From contig NZ_JBDFLX010000001.1 in NCBI RefSeq assembly GCF_047237965.1, positions 2,666,001 through 2,730,000 on the forward strand: a DNA stretch of 64,000 nt, in the 5' to 3' direction. Both the position numbers and the translations under genes were made by a program. The notes under the pieces are model-generated. The model saw only the letters and a list, made by a program, of their open reading frames with translations, made no database searches and was not told the origin of the DNA. Shown here in pieces: positions 1-8,452 of the stretch. Origin of the DNA: Noviherbaspirillum_A sp047237965 (GTDB lineage: Bacteria; Pseudomonadota; Gammaproteobacteria; Burkholderiales; Burkholderiaceae_D). Each line of letters begins with the position of its first letter. The stretch's first letter is position 1.

Positions 1-1
1 C

Positions 2-649
2 GTCGCCACCGGCGCCAATGCCTGCGTGCTGCATTACCGCGCCGGCGACGCCGTGCTGCAGGATGGCGACCTGGTGCTGATCGATGCCGGCTGCGAGCTC
101 GACGGCTACGCCTCCGACATCACCCGCACCTACCCGGCCAACGGCAGGTTCAGCGGTCCCCAGAAGACCCTGTACGAGATCGTGCTGGCGTCGCAGGCGG
201 CGGCGATCGCCGAGATCCGTCCCGGCAAGCGCTTCACCGACGGCCACGATGCGGCGGTGAAGATCCTGGCCCAGGGCATGCTGGACACCGGCCTGCTCAA
301 CCGCGACAAGGTCGGCACCCTCGACGACGTGATCGCCAACGGCGACTACCGCCAGTTCTACATGCACCGCACCGGCCACTGGCTGGGCATGGACGTGCAT
401 GACGTCGGCGAATACCGTGACGCCGCGCCCGCCGGCGCCGAACGTCCATGGCGCACGCTGCAGCCGGGCATGGCGCTGACGGTCGAGCCGGGCATCTACG
501 TGCGGCCGGCCGAAGGGGTGCCGGAGCAGTACTGGCATATCGGCATCCGCATCGAGGACGACGCGGTGGTCACGCCTGGCGGCTGCGACATCATCACGGC
601 CGAGGCGCCCAAGACCGTGGCCGAGATCGAAGCCGTGATGCGCGGCTGA
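2..649 (+). CDS. pepP: Xaa-Pro aminopeptidase, M24 family (5' end outside the window)
   Basis: This is the C-terminal 215 residues of a metallopeptidase that removes an N-terminal residue preceding proline. The reading frame is open to the left edge, so the start is missing. The visible part holds the M24 pita-bread metal ligands: the Asp pair in DAGCELDGYASDITRTYP, the His in HRTGHWLGMDVHD, the Glu in TVEPGIYVRP and the Glu in GIRIEDD. These identify the family clearly, and PepP rather than methionine aminopeptidase is favoured by the HRTGHWLG motif and by the neighbour. The stop lies four bases before the ubiH start, an arrangement (pepP-ubiH) known from other proteobacteria, so the two are probably cotranscribed. 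The protein is expected to be cytoplasmic. Confidence 0.9.
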   Translation, partial: VATGANACVLHYRAGDAVLQDGDLVLIDAGCELDGYASDITRTYPANGRFSGPQKTLYEIVLASQAAAIAEIRPGKRFTDGHDAAVKILAQGMLDTGLLNRDKVGTLDDVIANGDYRQFYMHRTGHWLGMDVHDVGEYRDAAPAGAERPWRTLQPGMALTVEPGIYVRPAEGVPEQYWHIGIRIEDDAVVTPGGCDIITAEAPKTVAEIEAVMRG

Positions 650-653
650 CATC

Positions 654-1790
654 GTGGAGCGCAGCTACGATATCGCCATCGGCGGCGCCGGCCCGGTCGG
701 CATGGCGCTGGCCGCGATGCTGGTGCGGCATGGCGCCGCGCCGGGCCGCATCGCGCTGATCGACGCCCGTGGCCTGGAGCAGGCAGTGCAGGACCCGCGC
801 TCGCTGGCGCTGTCCTGGGGCAGCCGCCAGCTGCTGGAGGAAATCCGCGCCTGGCCAGCCAGCGCCACGCCGATCCGCGAAATCCATGTATCGCGCCGCG
901 GCCACTTCGGCCGCACGCTGATTGCCGCCGATGAATTCGGCCTGCCCGAACTCGGCTACGTGAGCCGCTACGGCAGCCTGGTGCAGGCGCTGGCGTCGGC
1001 CGTGACGCAGGCTGGCGTGACCGTGCTGCGTCCGATGCAGATCGCCTCCCGGATCGAGCAGGCCGACGGCATCACGCTGGCGCTGGCCAATGGCACGACG
1101 CTGAAGGCACGGGTGATGGTGCAGGCCGAAGGCGGCCTGTTCGCCGACCAGCCCGGCAAGGCGATCAGCCGCGATTACAACCAGACCGCGGTGATTGCCC
1201 ATGTCACCGTCGACCACCCGCTGGCAGGGCGCGCCTTCGAGCGCTTCACCGGCGAAGGGCCGCTGGCCCTGTTGCCGCAGGACGACGGCTATGCGCTGGT
1301 GTGGTGCCTGCGCCCGGCCCGCGCCAGCCAGGTCGCCGCCCTGCCCGACGCCGCCTTCCTGGCCCAGCTGCAGCAGGCTTTCGGCCAGCGCCTGGGCCGC
1401 TTCCTGACCGTCTCGCCGCGCATCAGCTATCCGCTTGGCCTGAACACCGGCGCCGCGCAGAGCGCCCGCATGGTCGCCATCGGCAATGCGGCCCAGACCC
1501 TGCACCCGGTTGCCGGCCAGGGACTGAACCTCGGCCTGCGCGACGCCGCCGTGCTGGCGCGCATGCTGGCCATGGACGCCACGCCGCTGACACTGCAGCA
1601 CTATGCGGTGCAGCGGCGCGGCGACCGCAGCCTGACCATCCGTGTCACAGACACCATGGCCCGCATCTTCGCCAGCGCGCCGGACGGCGCCCATACGCAG
1701 GGCTTGCTGGGACTGTCGCTGGGGCTGATCGATACCGTGCGTCCGCTGAAGCAGCTGCTGGCCGAGCAGATGATGTTCGGCCGACGCTGA
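654..1790 (+). CDS. ubiH: FAD-dependent ubiquinone-biosynthesis hydroxylase (UbiH/UbiF family)
   Basis: A 378-residue flavoprotein monooxygenase expected to hydroxylate an aromatic ring carbon of a ubiquinone precursor. The N-terminal dinucleotide fold has GGAGPVGMALA (residues about 10-20). The DPRSLALSWGSRQLLEEI stretch is the family region around residue 45, and the C-terminal FAD motif is GNAAQTLHPVAGQGLNLGLRD near residue 280. The length is typical (about 390). The start is GTG at 654, four bases after the pepP stop; no upstream ATG fits the frame. Which ring position is modified (UbiH versus UbiF/UbiI) cannot be settled from this window. UbiA is also encoded here, at 55.3 kb, but not in the same operon. 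Confidence 0.88.
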   Translation: MERSYDIAIGGAGPVGMALAAMLVRHGAAPGRIALIDARGLEQAVQDPRSLALSWGSRQLLEEIRAWPASATPIREIHVSRRGHFGRTLIAADEFGLPELGYVSRYGSLVQALASAVTQAGVTVLRPMQIASRIEQADGITLALANGTTLKARVMVQAEGGLFADQPGKAISRDYNQTAVIAHVTVDHPLAGRAFERFTGEGPLALLPQDDGYALVWCLRPARASQVAALPDAAFLAQLQQAFGQRLGRFLTVSPRISYPLGLNTGAAQSARMVAIGNAAQTLHPVAGQGLNLGLRDAAVLARMLAMDATPLTLQHYAVQRRGDRSLTIRVTDTMARIFASAPDGAHTQGLLGLSLGLIDTVRPLKQLLAEQMMFGRR

Positions 1791-2042
1791 GCGATCGCTT
1801 GTCCAGCAGATTGATTGCTTAAAAACAACAGAATAGTATTTGCAGTTGAAACATTGCGCCGGATAACGTCCAATACGTCACAAAGTTTCCTTAAAGAACC
1901 TTTAGAGGAGTGACAGGATAGTATCGGATGACCAGCCGAGCGCATGCGGCGCCACGCGGTGCCGACAGTCGCTTCCTCAAATCCAGTGGCCGCGGAGACG
2001 GCGGCAATGCCGGCCGGATCGCACAAAAGACAGGAAGCAGAC

Positions 2043-2243
2043 ATGAAAAAACCAAGGATCGCCGCGCTGCTTGCCAGCGTTTTGCTAACGGGATGCGCCG
2101 TCGTGCCCATACCGGTGGTGTATGACACACCGGCGCCGAAGTGCCCGCCCGGACAAGCCAAGAAAGGCAATTGCGGACCGGCCTACGACGTACCGGAACG
2201 CAATTTCTGCCCGCCGGGGCAAGCGAAGAAAGGCAATTGTTGA
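2043..2243 (+). CDS. Small lipoprotein with a duplicated CPPGQAKKGNC motif
   Basis: A 66-residue predicted lipoprotein. After a basic start (MKKPR) and a hydrophobic stretch comes the lipobox LLTGC, which would place a lipidated Cys at about residue 17. The mature part of about 50 residues contains the 11-residue motif CPPGQAKKGNC twice, once in the middle and once as the exact C-terminus, giving four further cysteines in two CX9C pairs. The ATG at 2043 has AGGAAG seven bases upstream. Upstream alternative frames extend the ORF but lack a ribosome site. I do not recognise a characterised family; metal binding or disulfide pairing by the CX9C units is only a guess. It is convergent with pntB across the composite repeat. 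Confidence 0.7.
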   Translation: MKKPRIAALLASVLLTGCAVVPIPVVYDTPAPKCPPGQAKKGNCGPAYDVPERNFCPPGQAKKGNC

Positions 2244-2384
2244 ACTGAAGGCTGCCTGAATATGCGTGCTCCATGCGAGGTGGCATGGAGCACGCGGCAT
2301 GGAGTCCAGGTCATTGGGGGTATGGCACCGCATGCCTGCCCACAGTTCGGGGCGGCGCATGCGGAATATCCGGAAGGGGGCAGT

Positions 2385-3185
2385 TGCAGTCGGCTTTTGC
2401 CGTTGCCGTTGCTTTTGAAGTTGCCGTTGTCGTTGCTTTTAAATCCCGTTGAGCGCGCCGTGACGTCGGTGCGTGGAGCGGGAAAAGGTGCGGCGTCTGT
2501 CTGAGCCAAGCTTTGCTTGGCGAGTTTAGCCGCGCCCCGCTCCATGCATCGACGGCACGGGGACCCTCGCGCAGCGAGGGCGCGATCACCGGGTCGCCTT
2601 TTCTTGCCTACTTCTTTTGGCGAAGCAAAAGAAGTAGGTCGCCTGCCGGGGCGAACTCCCGGCCTGGTTATGACGATAGTGGGGTTGTGTTGCTTCACCA
2701 GCCGTGAAGACGTCACTGCGAAGCAGCAGTTGCTTTTGAAGTTGAAGAAGTTAAAGGTTTAATGTTCAAAACCTTTTGAACAACAACTACGACAGTGCTG
2801 CCCGGGCGTTGCCGGGTGACGCAACACGGCTTCACTGCCGTGGAGACAAGCCGGGAGTCCGTCCCGGCGGCCGGGTTACTTTTTTGCTTCGCCAAAAAAG
2901 TAACCAAAAAAGGCGACCCGATGATCGCGCCCCCGCTGCGCGGGGGTCCCCGTGTCAGCGGTACCCGGAGCGGGGCGCGGCTAAACTCGCCAAGCAAAGC
3001 TTGGCTCAGACAGACGCCGCACCTTTTCCCGCTCCGGGCACCGCTGACACGGCGCGCTCAACGGGATTTCACTGCAACGGCCACTTCAAAAGCAACTGCA
3101 ACTGCAACGGCAACGGCAACGGCAACTGCCACTTCAAAGGCAACTGCAACTGTCGCTGCGCGTACGTCAAAAGCAGCTGCAACTG
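2385..3185. repeat. Composite hairpin-rich intergenic repeat, copy 1
   Basis: This stretch without a gene lies between the convergent lipoprotein gene and pntB. It consists of two related arms in opposite orientation. Arm A (about 2441-2749, plus-oriented) and arm B (about 2791-3069, minus-oriented) share the modules CCGTTGAGCGCGCCG, AAAAGGTGCGGCGTCTGT, CCAAGCTTTGCTTGG, GAGTTTAGCCGCGCCCCGC and a TTTTGGCGAAGCAAAA-type hairpin. Each arm folds into several nested stem-loops. Flanks carry degenerate GTTGCC/GGCAAC hexamers. Copy 2 at 56.3-58.5 kb contains the same two arm subtypes with the order reversed, so it reads as an inverted copy. The open frames crossing it are low-complexity and have no ribosome sites. 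Bidirectional termination is a plausible role, but not shown. Confidence 0.8.
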
Positions 3186-3197
3186 CCATCTCTCCCC

Positions 3198-4652
3198 CTA
3201 CTCCACCGCCTTGACCATGTCCTCGATCACCTTCTTCGCATCGCCAAACACCATCATGGTCTTGTCCATGTAGAACAGCTCGTTGTCCAGGCCCGCATAG
3301 CCCGCCGCCATCGAACGCTTGTTCACGATTACCGTCTTGGCCTTGTACGCCTCCAGGATCGGCATGCCCGCGATCGGCGACTTCGGGTCCTTCGCCGCCG
3401 GATTCACCACGTCGTTGGCACCCAGCACCAGCACCACGTCGGCCTGACCAAACTCGCTGTTGATGTCCTCCATCTCGAACACCTGGTCGTACGGCACTTC
3501 GGCTTCGGCCAGCAGCACGTTCATGTGCCCCGGCATGCGCCCCGCCACCGGGTGGATCGCATATTTCACCGTCACGCCCTTGTGGGTCAGCTTCTCGGTC
3601 AGCTCCTTCAACGCATGCTGCGCCCGCGCCACCGCCAGGCCGTAGCCCGGCACGATGATCACCGTCTCGGCATTGCCCATCAGGAAGGCCGCATCGTCCG
3701 CCGAGCCCGACTTCACGTTGCGCTGCTGCTGCGCGCCGCCGCCCGCCGCCGCTGCCTCGCCGCCGAAGCCGCCCAGGATCACGTTGAAGAACGACCGGTT
3801 CATCGCCTTGCACATGATGTAGGACAGGATCGCGCCGGAGGACCCCACCAGCGAGCCGGCAATGATCAGCATCGAGTTGTTCAGCGAGAAGCCGATGCCC
3901 GCCGCCGCCCAGCCGGAATAGCTGTTCAGCATCGACACCACCACCGGCATGTCCGCGCCGCCGATCGGGATGATGATCAGCACGCCCAGCACGAAGGCGA
4001 TCGCCGTCATCAGGATGAAGGGCGTCCAGTCCTGCGTCATCGTGAACACGATGCCCAACCCGATCATCAGCACCGCCAGCACCAGGTTGACCATGTGCTG
4101 CCCCGGAAAGCTCACCGGCGCACCCTGGAACAGCCGGAACTTGTACTTGCCGGCCAGCTTGCCGAACGCAATCACCGAGCCCGAGAAGGTGATCGCGCCC
4201 ACGAAGGTGCCGATGAACAGCTCGATGCGGTTGCCGATCGGGATCGGCTGGTTGTGCGCCGAGATGCCGAAGGCCCAGGGCTCGGAGACCGCCGCCACCG
4301 CAATGGCCACTGCCGCCAGGCCGATCAGCGAGTGCATCGCCGCCACCAGTTCCGGCATCTTGGTCATCTCGACCCGCCTGGCCAGGGTCGCGCCGATCAC
4401 GCCGCCGGCCACCACGCCCACCAGCACGCCCCACATGCCCAGCCCGGTGCCGGACGCGGCTTCCTGCTGCAGCTTGATCATCAGCATGATGGTCGTGAGC
4501 GTGGCAATGGCCATGCCGGTCATGCCGAAGGTGTTGCCGCGGCGCGCCGTGGACGGATGCGACAGGCCCTTCAGGGCCTGGATGAAGCACACTGATGCGA
4601 TCAGGTACAGCATCGTCACCAGGTTCATCGATACGAAGGCCATGTTCATCAT
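3198..4652 (-). CDS. pntB: NAD(P) transhydrogenase subunit beta
   Basis: A 484-residue inner-membrane subunit of the proton-translocating transhydrogenase, which couples hydride transfer between NADH and NADP+ to proton entry. Roughly the first 260 residues are strongly hydrophobic, with many transmembrane helices. The rest is the NADP(H)-binding domain III, with VPGYGLAVARAQ, HPVAGRMPGHMNVLLAEA, VLVLGANDVVNPAA and the C-terminal MVFGDAKKVIEDMV. Length and order match the family. Its ATG overlaps the pntAB stop by four bases (ATGA), so translation is probably coupled. The 3' end lies a few bases from composite repeat copy 1. Confidence 0.96.
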   Translation of the reverse strand: MMNMAFVSMNLVTMLYLIASVCFIQALKGLSHPSTARRGNTFGMTGMAIATLTTIMLMIKLQQEAASGTGLGMWGVLVGVVAGGVIGATLARRVEMTKMPELVAAMHSLIGLAAVAIAVAAVSEPWAFGISAHNQPIPIGNRIELFIGTFVGAITFSGSVIAFGKLAGKYKFRLFQGAPVSFPGQHMVNLVLAVLMIGLGIVFTMTQDWTPFILMTAIAFVLGVLIIIPIGGADMPVVVSMLNSYSGWAAAGIGFSLNNSMLIIAGSLVGSSGAILSYIMCKAMNRSFFNVILGGFGGEAAAAGGGAQQQRNVKSGSADDAAFLMGNAETVIIVPGYGLAVARAQHALKELTEKLTHKGVTVKYAIHPVAGRMPGHMNVLLAEAEVPYDQVFEMEDINSEFGQADVVLVLGANDVVNPAAKDPKSPIAGMPILEAYKAKTVIVNKRSMAAGYAGLDNELFYMDKTMMVFGDAKKVIEDMVKAVE

Positions 4653-4993
4653 TTCGCGCCCTCCTTGGCCAGCGCCGGCGTGGCTTCTGCCGTCTTGACC
4701 GCCTTGGGCTCCTTCTTGCGGAACATCTCCAGCATGCGCTGGGTTACCAGAAAGCCGCCGAACACATTGACCGCGGCCAGCGCCACGGCCAGCACGCCCA
4801 TGATTTGGCCAAGCCGGCCTTCGGTCAGGCCGGCCGCCAGCATCGCGCCGACGATGATGATGGCCGAGATCGCATTGGTGACGGCCATGAGCGGCGTATG
4901 CAGCGCCGGGGTGACCGTCCAGACCACGTGGTAGCCGACGTAGATGGCCAGCACGAAGATGATGAGGTTGATGATGGTGTGACTGACTTCCAT
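4649..4993 (-). CDS. pntAB: NAD(P) transhydrogenase subunit alpha, membrane part
   Basis: A 114-residue membrane protein corresponding to the C-terminal transmembrane part of the alpha subunit, which is a separate gene in many alpha- and betaproteobacteria. Three hydrophobic helices are visible: IINLIIFVLAIYVGYHVVW, AISAIIIVGAMLAAGL and IMGVLAVALAAVNVFGGF. They are followed by a Lys/Ala-rich tail. I chose the ATG at 4993 (MEVSH); the longer open frame upstream is Ser/Arg-rich, lies over pntAA and is a shadow. The stop overlaps the pntB start by four bases. It belongs to the pntAA-pntAB-pntB operon. Confidence 0.93.
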   Translation of the reverse strand: MEVSHTIINLIIFVLAIYVGYHVVWTVTPALHTPLMAVTNAISAIIIVGAMLAAGLTEGRLGQIMGVLAVALAAVNVFGGFLVTQRMLEMFRKKEPKAVKTAEATPALAKEGAK

Positions 4994-5006
4994 GATGTCT
5001 CCGACC

Positions 5007-6125
5007 TTATTGTTTGCGAAGGATGTCGCCGCCGTGGCACAGCAGCGTGGCAGCAACGATTTCGTCTTCCCGGTTGATGGCAAGGCCGGCGTCCTGGTCG
5101 ACGATGAGCTTGAGGAAGTCCAGCACATTGCGCGCATACAGCGCCGAGGCGTCCGCCGCGACCAGCGTGGCCAGGTTGGGCTCACCGATGATGTGCACGC
5201 CATACTTGGTCACCGTCTTGCCCAGTTCCGACAGCGGGCAGTTGCCGCCCTGCTCGACGGCCATGTCGACGATCACCGAGCCGGGCTTCATCGCCTTGAC
5301 GGTGTCTTCGCCGATCAGCACTGGGGCGCGGCGGCCGGGGATCAGGGCGGTGGTGATGATGATGTCGGCCTGTTTCGCGCGCTCATGCACCAGCTCGGCC
5401 TGGCGGCGCATCCAGTCGGCCGGCATCGGGCGGGCATAGCCGCCGCTGCCCTGGGCGATCTCGCGCTCCTCGTCGGTGAGGAAGGGCACGTCGATGAACT
5501 TCGCGCCGAGCGACTCGACCTGTTCCTTGACCGGCGGGCGCACGTCGGAGGCTTCGATCACGGCGCCCAGGCGCTTGGCCGTGGCGATGGCCTGCAGGCC
5601 GGCCACGCCCACGCCCATGATGAGCACGCGGGCGGCCTTGACGGTGCCGGCGGCGGTCATGAGCATGGGCATGAAGCGCTGGTAGGTATTGGCGGCGAGC
5701 ATGACGGCCTTGTAGCCGGCGATGTTGGCCTGGGAAGACAGCACGTCCATGCTCTGGGCGCGGGTGATGCGGGGCGCGGCTTCGAGCGCGAAGGCGGAGA
5801 GACCGCGCTGGGCCATGACGGCGATGTTCTCGGCGTCGAAGGGATTCAACATGCCGATGACGACGGTGCCGGGGCGCAGCAGGCCGAGTTCCTCGGGGTT
5901 GGGGGCACGGACCTTGAGCACCATGTCGGCGCCGAAGGCATCGGCCGCGCTGCCGATCCGGGCGCCGGCGACGGCATAGGCCTCGTCGGTCACGCTGGAG
6001 CGGATGCCGGCGCCGGCCTCCACCACCAGCTCATGTTTGGCCGCCACCAGCTTCTTGACGGTCTCGGGGGTGGCGGCCACCCTTGTCTCACCCAGCCTTG
6101 TTTCGGCCGGAATCCCTATCCTCAT
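5007..6125 (-). CDS. pntAA: NAD(P) transhydrogenase subunit alpha, NAD(H)-binding part
   Basis: A 372-residue soluble domain I protein related to alanine dehydrogenase. The N-terminus MRIGIPAETRLGETRVAATP is diagnostic. The nucleotide fold is seen in VLIMGVGVAGLQAIATAKRLGA near residue 175, followed by the acidic residue of VIEASDVRP. A typical segment is MKPGSVIVDMAVEQGGNCP. It hands hydride between NADH and domain III of PntB. The start at 6125 is preceded by a strong ribosome site (CTGGAGG at 6131-6137, complement). It is the first gene of the pnt operon and is divergent from nudJ. Confidence 0.95.
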   Translation of the reverse strand: MRIGIPAETRLGETRVAATPETVKKLVAAKHELVVEAGAGIRSSVTDEAYAVAGARIGSAADAFGADMVLKVRAPNPEELGLLRPGTVVIGMLNPFDAENIAVMAQRGLSAFALEAAPRITRAQSMDVLSSQANIAGYKAVMLAANTYQRFMPMLMTAAGTVKAARVLIMGVGVAGLQAIATAKRLGAVIEASDVRPPVKEQVESLGAKFIDVPFLTDEEREIAQGSGGYARPMPADWMRRQAELVHERAKQADIIITTALIPGRRAPVLIGEDTVKAMKPGSVIVDMAVEQGGNCPLSELGKTVTKYGVHIIGEPNLATLVAADASALYARNVLDFLKLIVDQDAGLAINREDEIVAATLLCHGGDILRKQ

Positions 6126-6155
6126 GCCTACCTCCAGGTTATTTTCTTGGCACCG

Positions 6156-6185
6156 ATCTTACACGGCTTTGCAAAAAAGGAACAA
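6156..6185 (-). promoter_or_regulatory. Candidate sigma-70 promoter of the pnt operon
   Basis: On the minus strand TTGTTC (complement of 6180-6185) and TAAGAT (complement of 6156-6161) are separated by 18 bases and lie about 30-60 bases upstream of the pntAA start. Spacing and sequence fit a moderate sigma-70 promoter. This is motif reading only. Confidence 0.4.
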
Positions 6186-6332
6186 CCGTTCTTTTTTTAG
6201 TTCCGCAACTGCACTTCCGCTTTTCTTGAAGGAATTTCTGATAAATATTGTAAGAAAATGCTGCTACGCGGCATGCCGCACCAACTTCGGATGGGGACCG
6301 CTGTAAAATGGCGCCCTCTTAAGAGGAAGCTT

Positions 6333-6818
6333 ATGAGTGATATCTGGAAACCTTCGGTGACAGTGGCAGCCGTGATCGAGCGCGACGGGCGGTTCCTGCT
6401 GGTCGAGGAAGAAACCAGCGATGGCGTGCGCTTTAACCAGCCGGCCGGACATCTGGATCCGAATGAAACCCTGGAGCAGGCTGTCGCTCGCGAAACCATG
6501 GAAGAGACGGCGCATGAATTCACGCCGACCGACCTGGTGGGCGTCTACATGTCACGCTACCTGTCGTCGCGCACCCATACTGAAGTCACCTACCTGCGCT
6601 TCACCTTCAGCGGCAGGGTCGGCGCTAATTTCGATACGCCGCTCGACACCGGCATCCTGCGCGCAGTATGGATGACCTATGACGAAATGCAGGCCACTCG
6701 CAGCCGCCACCGAAGCGACCTGGTGATGCAATGCGTGGATGATTATCTCGCCGGCAAGAGAGCGCCATTGTCGCTGCTCTATACCCATGCCAGCGTGCTT
6801 GGAGAGTTGCATGTCTAG
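6333..6818 (+). CDS. nudJ: Nudix hydrolase, NudJ-like
   Basis: A 161-residue Nudix pyrophosphohydrolase. The Nudix box runs from GHLDPNETLEQAVARE to TMEETAHE (residues about 37-60), with the REXXEE metal-binding core intact and Ala in place of the usual Gly after EE. The start at 6333 follows AAGAGGAAGC and gives MSDIWKPSVTVAAVIERDG; upstream frame residues are not conserved-looking. The stop overlaps the mnmA start by eight bases. NudJ next to mnmA is a conserved pairing also known in enterobacteria, where NudJ dephosphorylates HMP-pyrophosphate and related nucleotides. Substrate here is inferred from synteny. Confidence 0.85.
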   Translation: MSDIWKPSVTVAAVIERDGRFLLVEEETSDGVRFNQPAGHLDPNETLEQAVARETMEETAHEFTPTDLVGVYMSRYLSSRTHTEVTYLRFTFSGRVGANFDTPLDTGILRAVWMTYDEMQATRSRHRSDLVMQCVDDYLAGKRAPLSLLYTHASVLGELHV

Positions 6819-7920
6819 AAAGGTAGTGATCGGCATGTCGGGCGGCGTGGATTCTTCCGTCGCGGCCTGGATGCTGAAGGAACAGGGCTACGAAGTGATC
6901 GGCCTGTTCATGAAGAACTGGGAAGACGACGACGATTCCGAATACTGCTCCACTCGCCAGGACTGGATCGACGCGGTCAGCGTGGCCGACGTGATCGGCG
7001 TGGACATCGAGGCCGTCAACTTCGCCGCCGAATACAAGGACCGGGTATTCGCCGAATTCCTGCGCGAATACCAGGCCGGCCGCACGCCCAATCCGGACGT
7101 GCTGTGCAATGCCGAAATCAAGTTCAAGGCCTTTCTCGATCATGCGATGAAGCTGGGCGCCGACCTGATCGCCACCGGCCACTATGCCCGCGTGCGCCAG
7201 GCCGCCGGCGGCAGCTTCGAGCTGCTCAAGGCAGTCGATGCCAGCAAGGACCAGAGCTACTTCCTGCACCGGCTGAACCAGGCGCAGCTGTCGAAAACCC
7301 TGTTTCCGCTCGGCGAAATCCACAAGAGCGAAGTGCGCCGCATTGCCGAGCAGCTGCAACTGCCGAATGCGAAGAAAAAGGATTCCACCGGCATCTGCTT
7401 CATCGGCGAGCGGCCGTTCCGGGAATTCCTGAACCGCTACCTGTCCTACCGGCCAGGCCCGATGAAGACGCCGGACGGCAAGACGGTCGGCGAGCATGTC
7501 GGCCTGAGCTTTTATACGCTGGGCCAGCGCAAGGGCATCGGCCTGGGCGGCATGAAATCCAACCGCAACGACGACGGCAGCCATGACGCCTGGTACGTGG
7601 CGCGCAAGGACGTGGAAAGCAACACGCTGTACGTGGTGCAGGGGCATGACCACCCCTGGCTGCTGTCGGGTACGCTGGATGCCGGACAGGTAAGCTGGGT
7701 GGCCGGCGTCGCGCCTGAACTGGAAAGCCTGTCGGCCAAGACCCGATACCGCCAGGCCGATGTCGCCTGCCGCCAGCGCAGCGCCGATGACGGCTTCGCA
7801 CTGGCATTCGACGCGCCGCAATGGGCGGTAACGCCGGGCCAGTCGGCCGTGCTGTACCAGGGCGATGTCTGCCTGGGCGGCGGCATCATCAGCAATGCCG
7901 AGGCGCTGTCGCACGCCTGA
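6811..7920 (+). CDS. mnmA: tRNA-specific 2-thiouridylase
   Basis: A 369-residue enzyme that thiolates U34 in the anticodons of tRNAs for Lys, Glu and Gln. The ATP-pyrophosphatase P-loop GMSGGVDSSVAAWML is at residues 8-22. The two catalytic cysteines lie in NPDVLCNAEIKF (about residue 100) and STGICFIGERPF (about 195). The C-terminal beta-barrel region includes PGQSAVLYQGDVCLGGG. I chose ATG 6811 (MSRKVVIGMSGG); a longer frame from 6739 only reads through the nudJ end. The start lies inside the nudJ gene, which suggests coupling. Confidence 0.96.
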   Translation: MSRKVVIGMSGGVDSSVAAWMLKEQGYEVIGLFMKNWEDDDDSEYCSTRQDWIDAVSVADVIGVDIEAVNFAAEYKDRVFAEFLREYQAGRTPNPDVLCNAEIKFKAFLDHAMKLGADLIATGHYARVRQAAGGSFELLKAVDASKDQSYFLHRLNQAQLSKTLFPLGEIHKSEVRRIAEQLQLPNAKKKDSTGICFIGERPFREFLNRYLSYRPGPMKTPDGKTVGEHVGLSFYTLGQRKGIGLGGMKSNRNDDGSHDAWYVARKDVESNTLYVVQGHDHPWLLSGTLDAGQVSWVAGVAPELESLSAKTRYRQADVACRQRSADDGFALAFDAPQWAVTPGQSAVLYQGDVCLGGGIISNAEALSHA

Positions 7921-7928
7921 GCATGCCG

Positions 7929-7954
7929 GGCGGGCCGCACTGGCCCGCCTTTCC
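7929..7954 (+). terminator. Hairpin terminator after mnmA
   Basis: GGCGGGCC, a five-base loop (GCACT) and GGCCCGCC form a perfect 8-bp GC stem directly after the mnmA stop, followed by TTTCC. The stem is strong but the T-run is short. Confidence 0.65.
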
Positions 7955-8184
7955 TTCCCTTCGCTCTCCCGCCATAACAAGTCTTTCATCCGCAAGGGCA
8001 ACACTCTTCTGGGATTGCTCATGCGAATGTTATCTTTCCCCGCCGCATCATTCCATCCGCTTTCCCTCGTCCCGTCCAACTGCATCGCCACCTGGCAACG
8101 CCCGGTCGTTACCATTTTCAGCAATTTGTTTCACCTGCGGCATAAATAAACCCTTGCCATCACTTGCGTCTTCAGGAATAATCT

Positions 8185-8205
8185 AAATACGAATTGTTCG
8201 CATTT
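8185..8205 (+). promoter_or_regulatory. Predicted Fur box upstream of hemP
   Basis: AAATACGAA-TTG-TTCGCATTT is a 9-3-9 inverted repeat with a single mismatch between its halves. It sits 12 bases before the hemP start. Fur sites of this GCGAAT-type dyad form are known in beta- and gammaproteobacteria. The downstream genes are iron-uptake genes, which supports the call. Binding is not tested. Confidence 0.65.
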
Positions 8206-8217
8206 ACAAAGGCAGCC

Positions 8218-8412
8218 ATGCGCGACACAGCCCCGAAAGATGCAATGCCGGCAGCGGCGCAATCGAAGCCGGACCAGGCGCCTGCGCCAGCAGTGCGCCG
8301 CCTCAGGAGCCAGGACCTGTTCCAGCACCTGCGTGAACTTGAAATCGACCATGAAGGCCGGATTTACCGGCTGCGGCTGACCCAGCTCAACAAGCTGATC
8401 CTGACCGCCTGA
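8218..8412 (+). CDS. hemP: HemP family hemin uptake protein
   Basis: A 64-residue protein of the small HemP family, found at the head of haem and iron uptake loci in many proteobacteria; its molecular role is still poorly defined. After a Pro/Ala-rich N-terminal half, the conserved C-terminal part reads VRRLRSQDLFQHLRELEI, then HEGRIYRLRLTQLNKLILTA, matching the family pattern of a basic patch plus an IYRLR-x3-KLILTK-type end. The start ATG 8218 has AAAGG eight bases upstream; a TTG start at 8194 would overlap the Fur-like dyad and is less likely. First gene of the hemP-bfd-tonB-exbB-exbD cluster. Confidence 0.85.
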   Translation: MRDTAPKDAMPAAAQSKPDQAPAPAVRRLRSQDLFQHLRELEIDHEGRIYRLRLTQLNKLILTA

Positions 8413-8452
8413 CTGACCCCTTTTTGGCCTTGGCCGCCTGAGGAAACATCAA

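Noticed and set aside
2776..3273. Plus-strand frames crossing composite repeat copy 1
   Set aside because: The predicted peptides are translations of hairpins and Asn/Gly/Cys hexamer repeats; the same peptides appear at 56.3 kb, so they reflect repeat DNA, not genes.
3058..4590. 510-codon minus-strand frame overlapping pntB in another register
   Set aside because: Gly/Arg/His-rich alternate-frame translation of pntB that ends in Val-Ala repeats from the hexamer tail.
4992..6200. 402-codon plus-strand frame opposite pntAA
   Set aside because: Antisense shadow of a gene with diagnostic transhydrogenase motifs; composition is His/Gly/Asp-rich as in other GC-rich shadows.
6625..8124. 499-codon minus-strand frame opposite mnmA
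   Set aside because: Shadow of mnmA; no recognisable protein features and no ribosome site.
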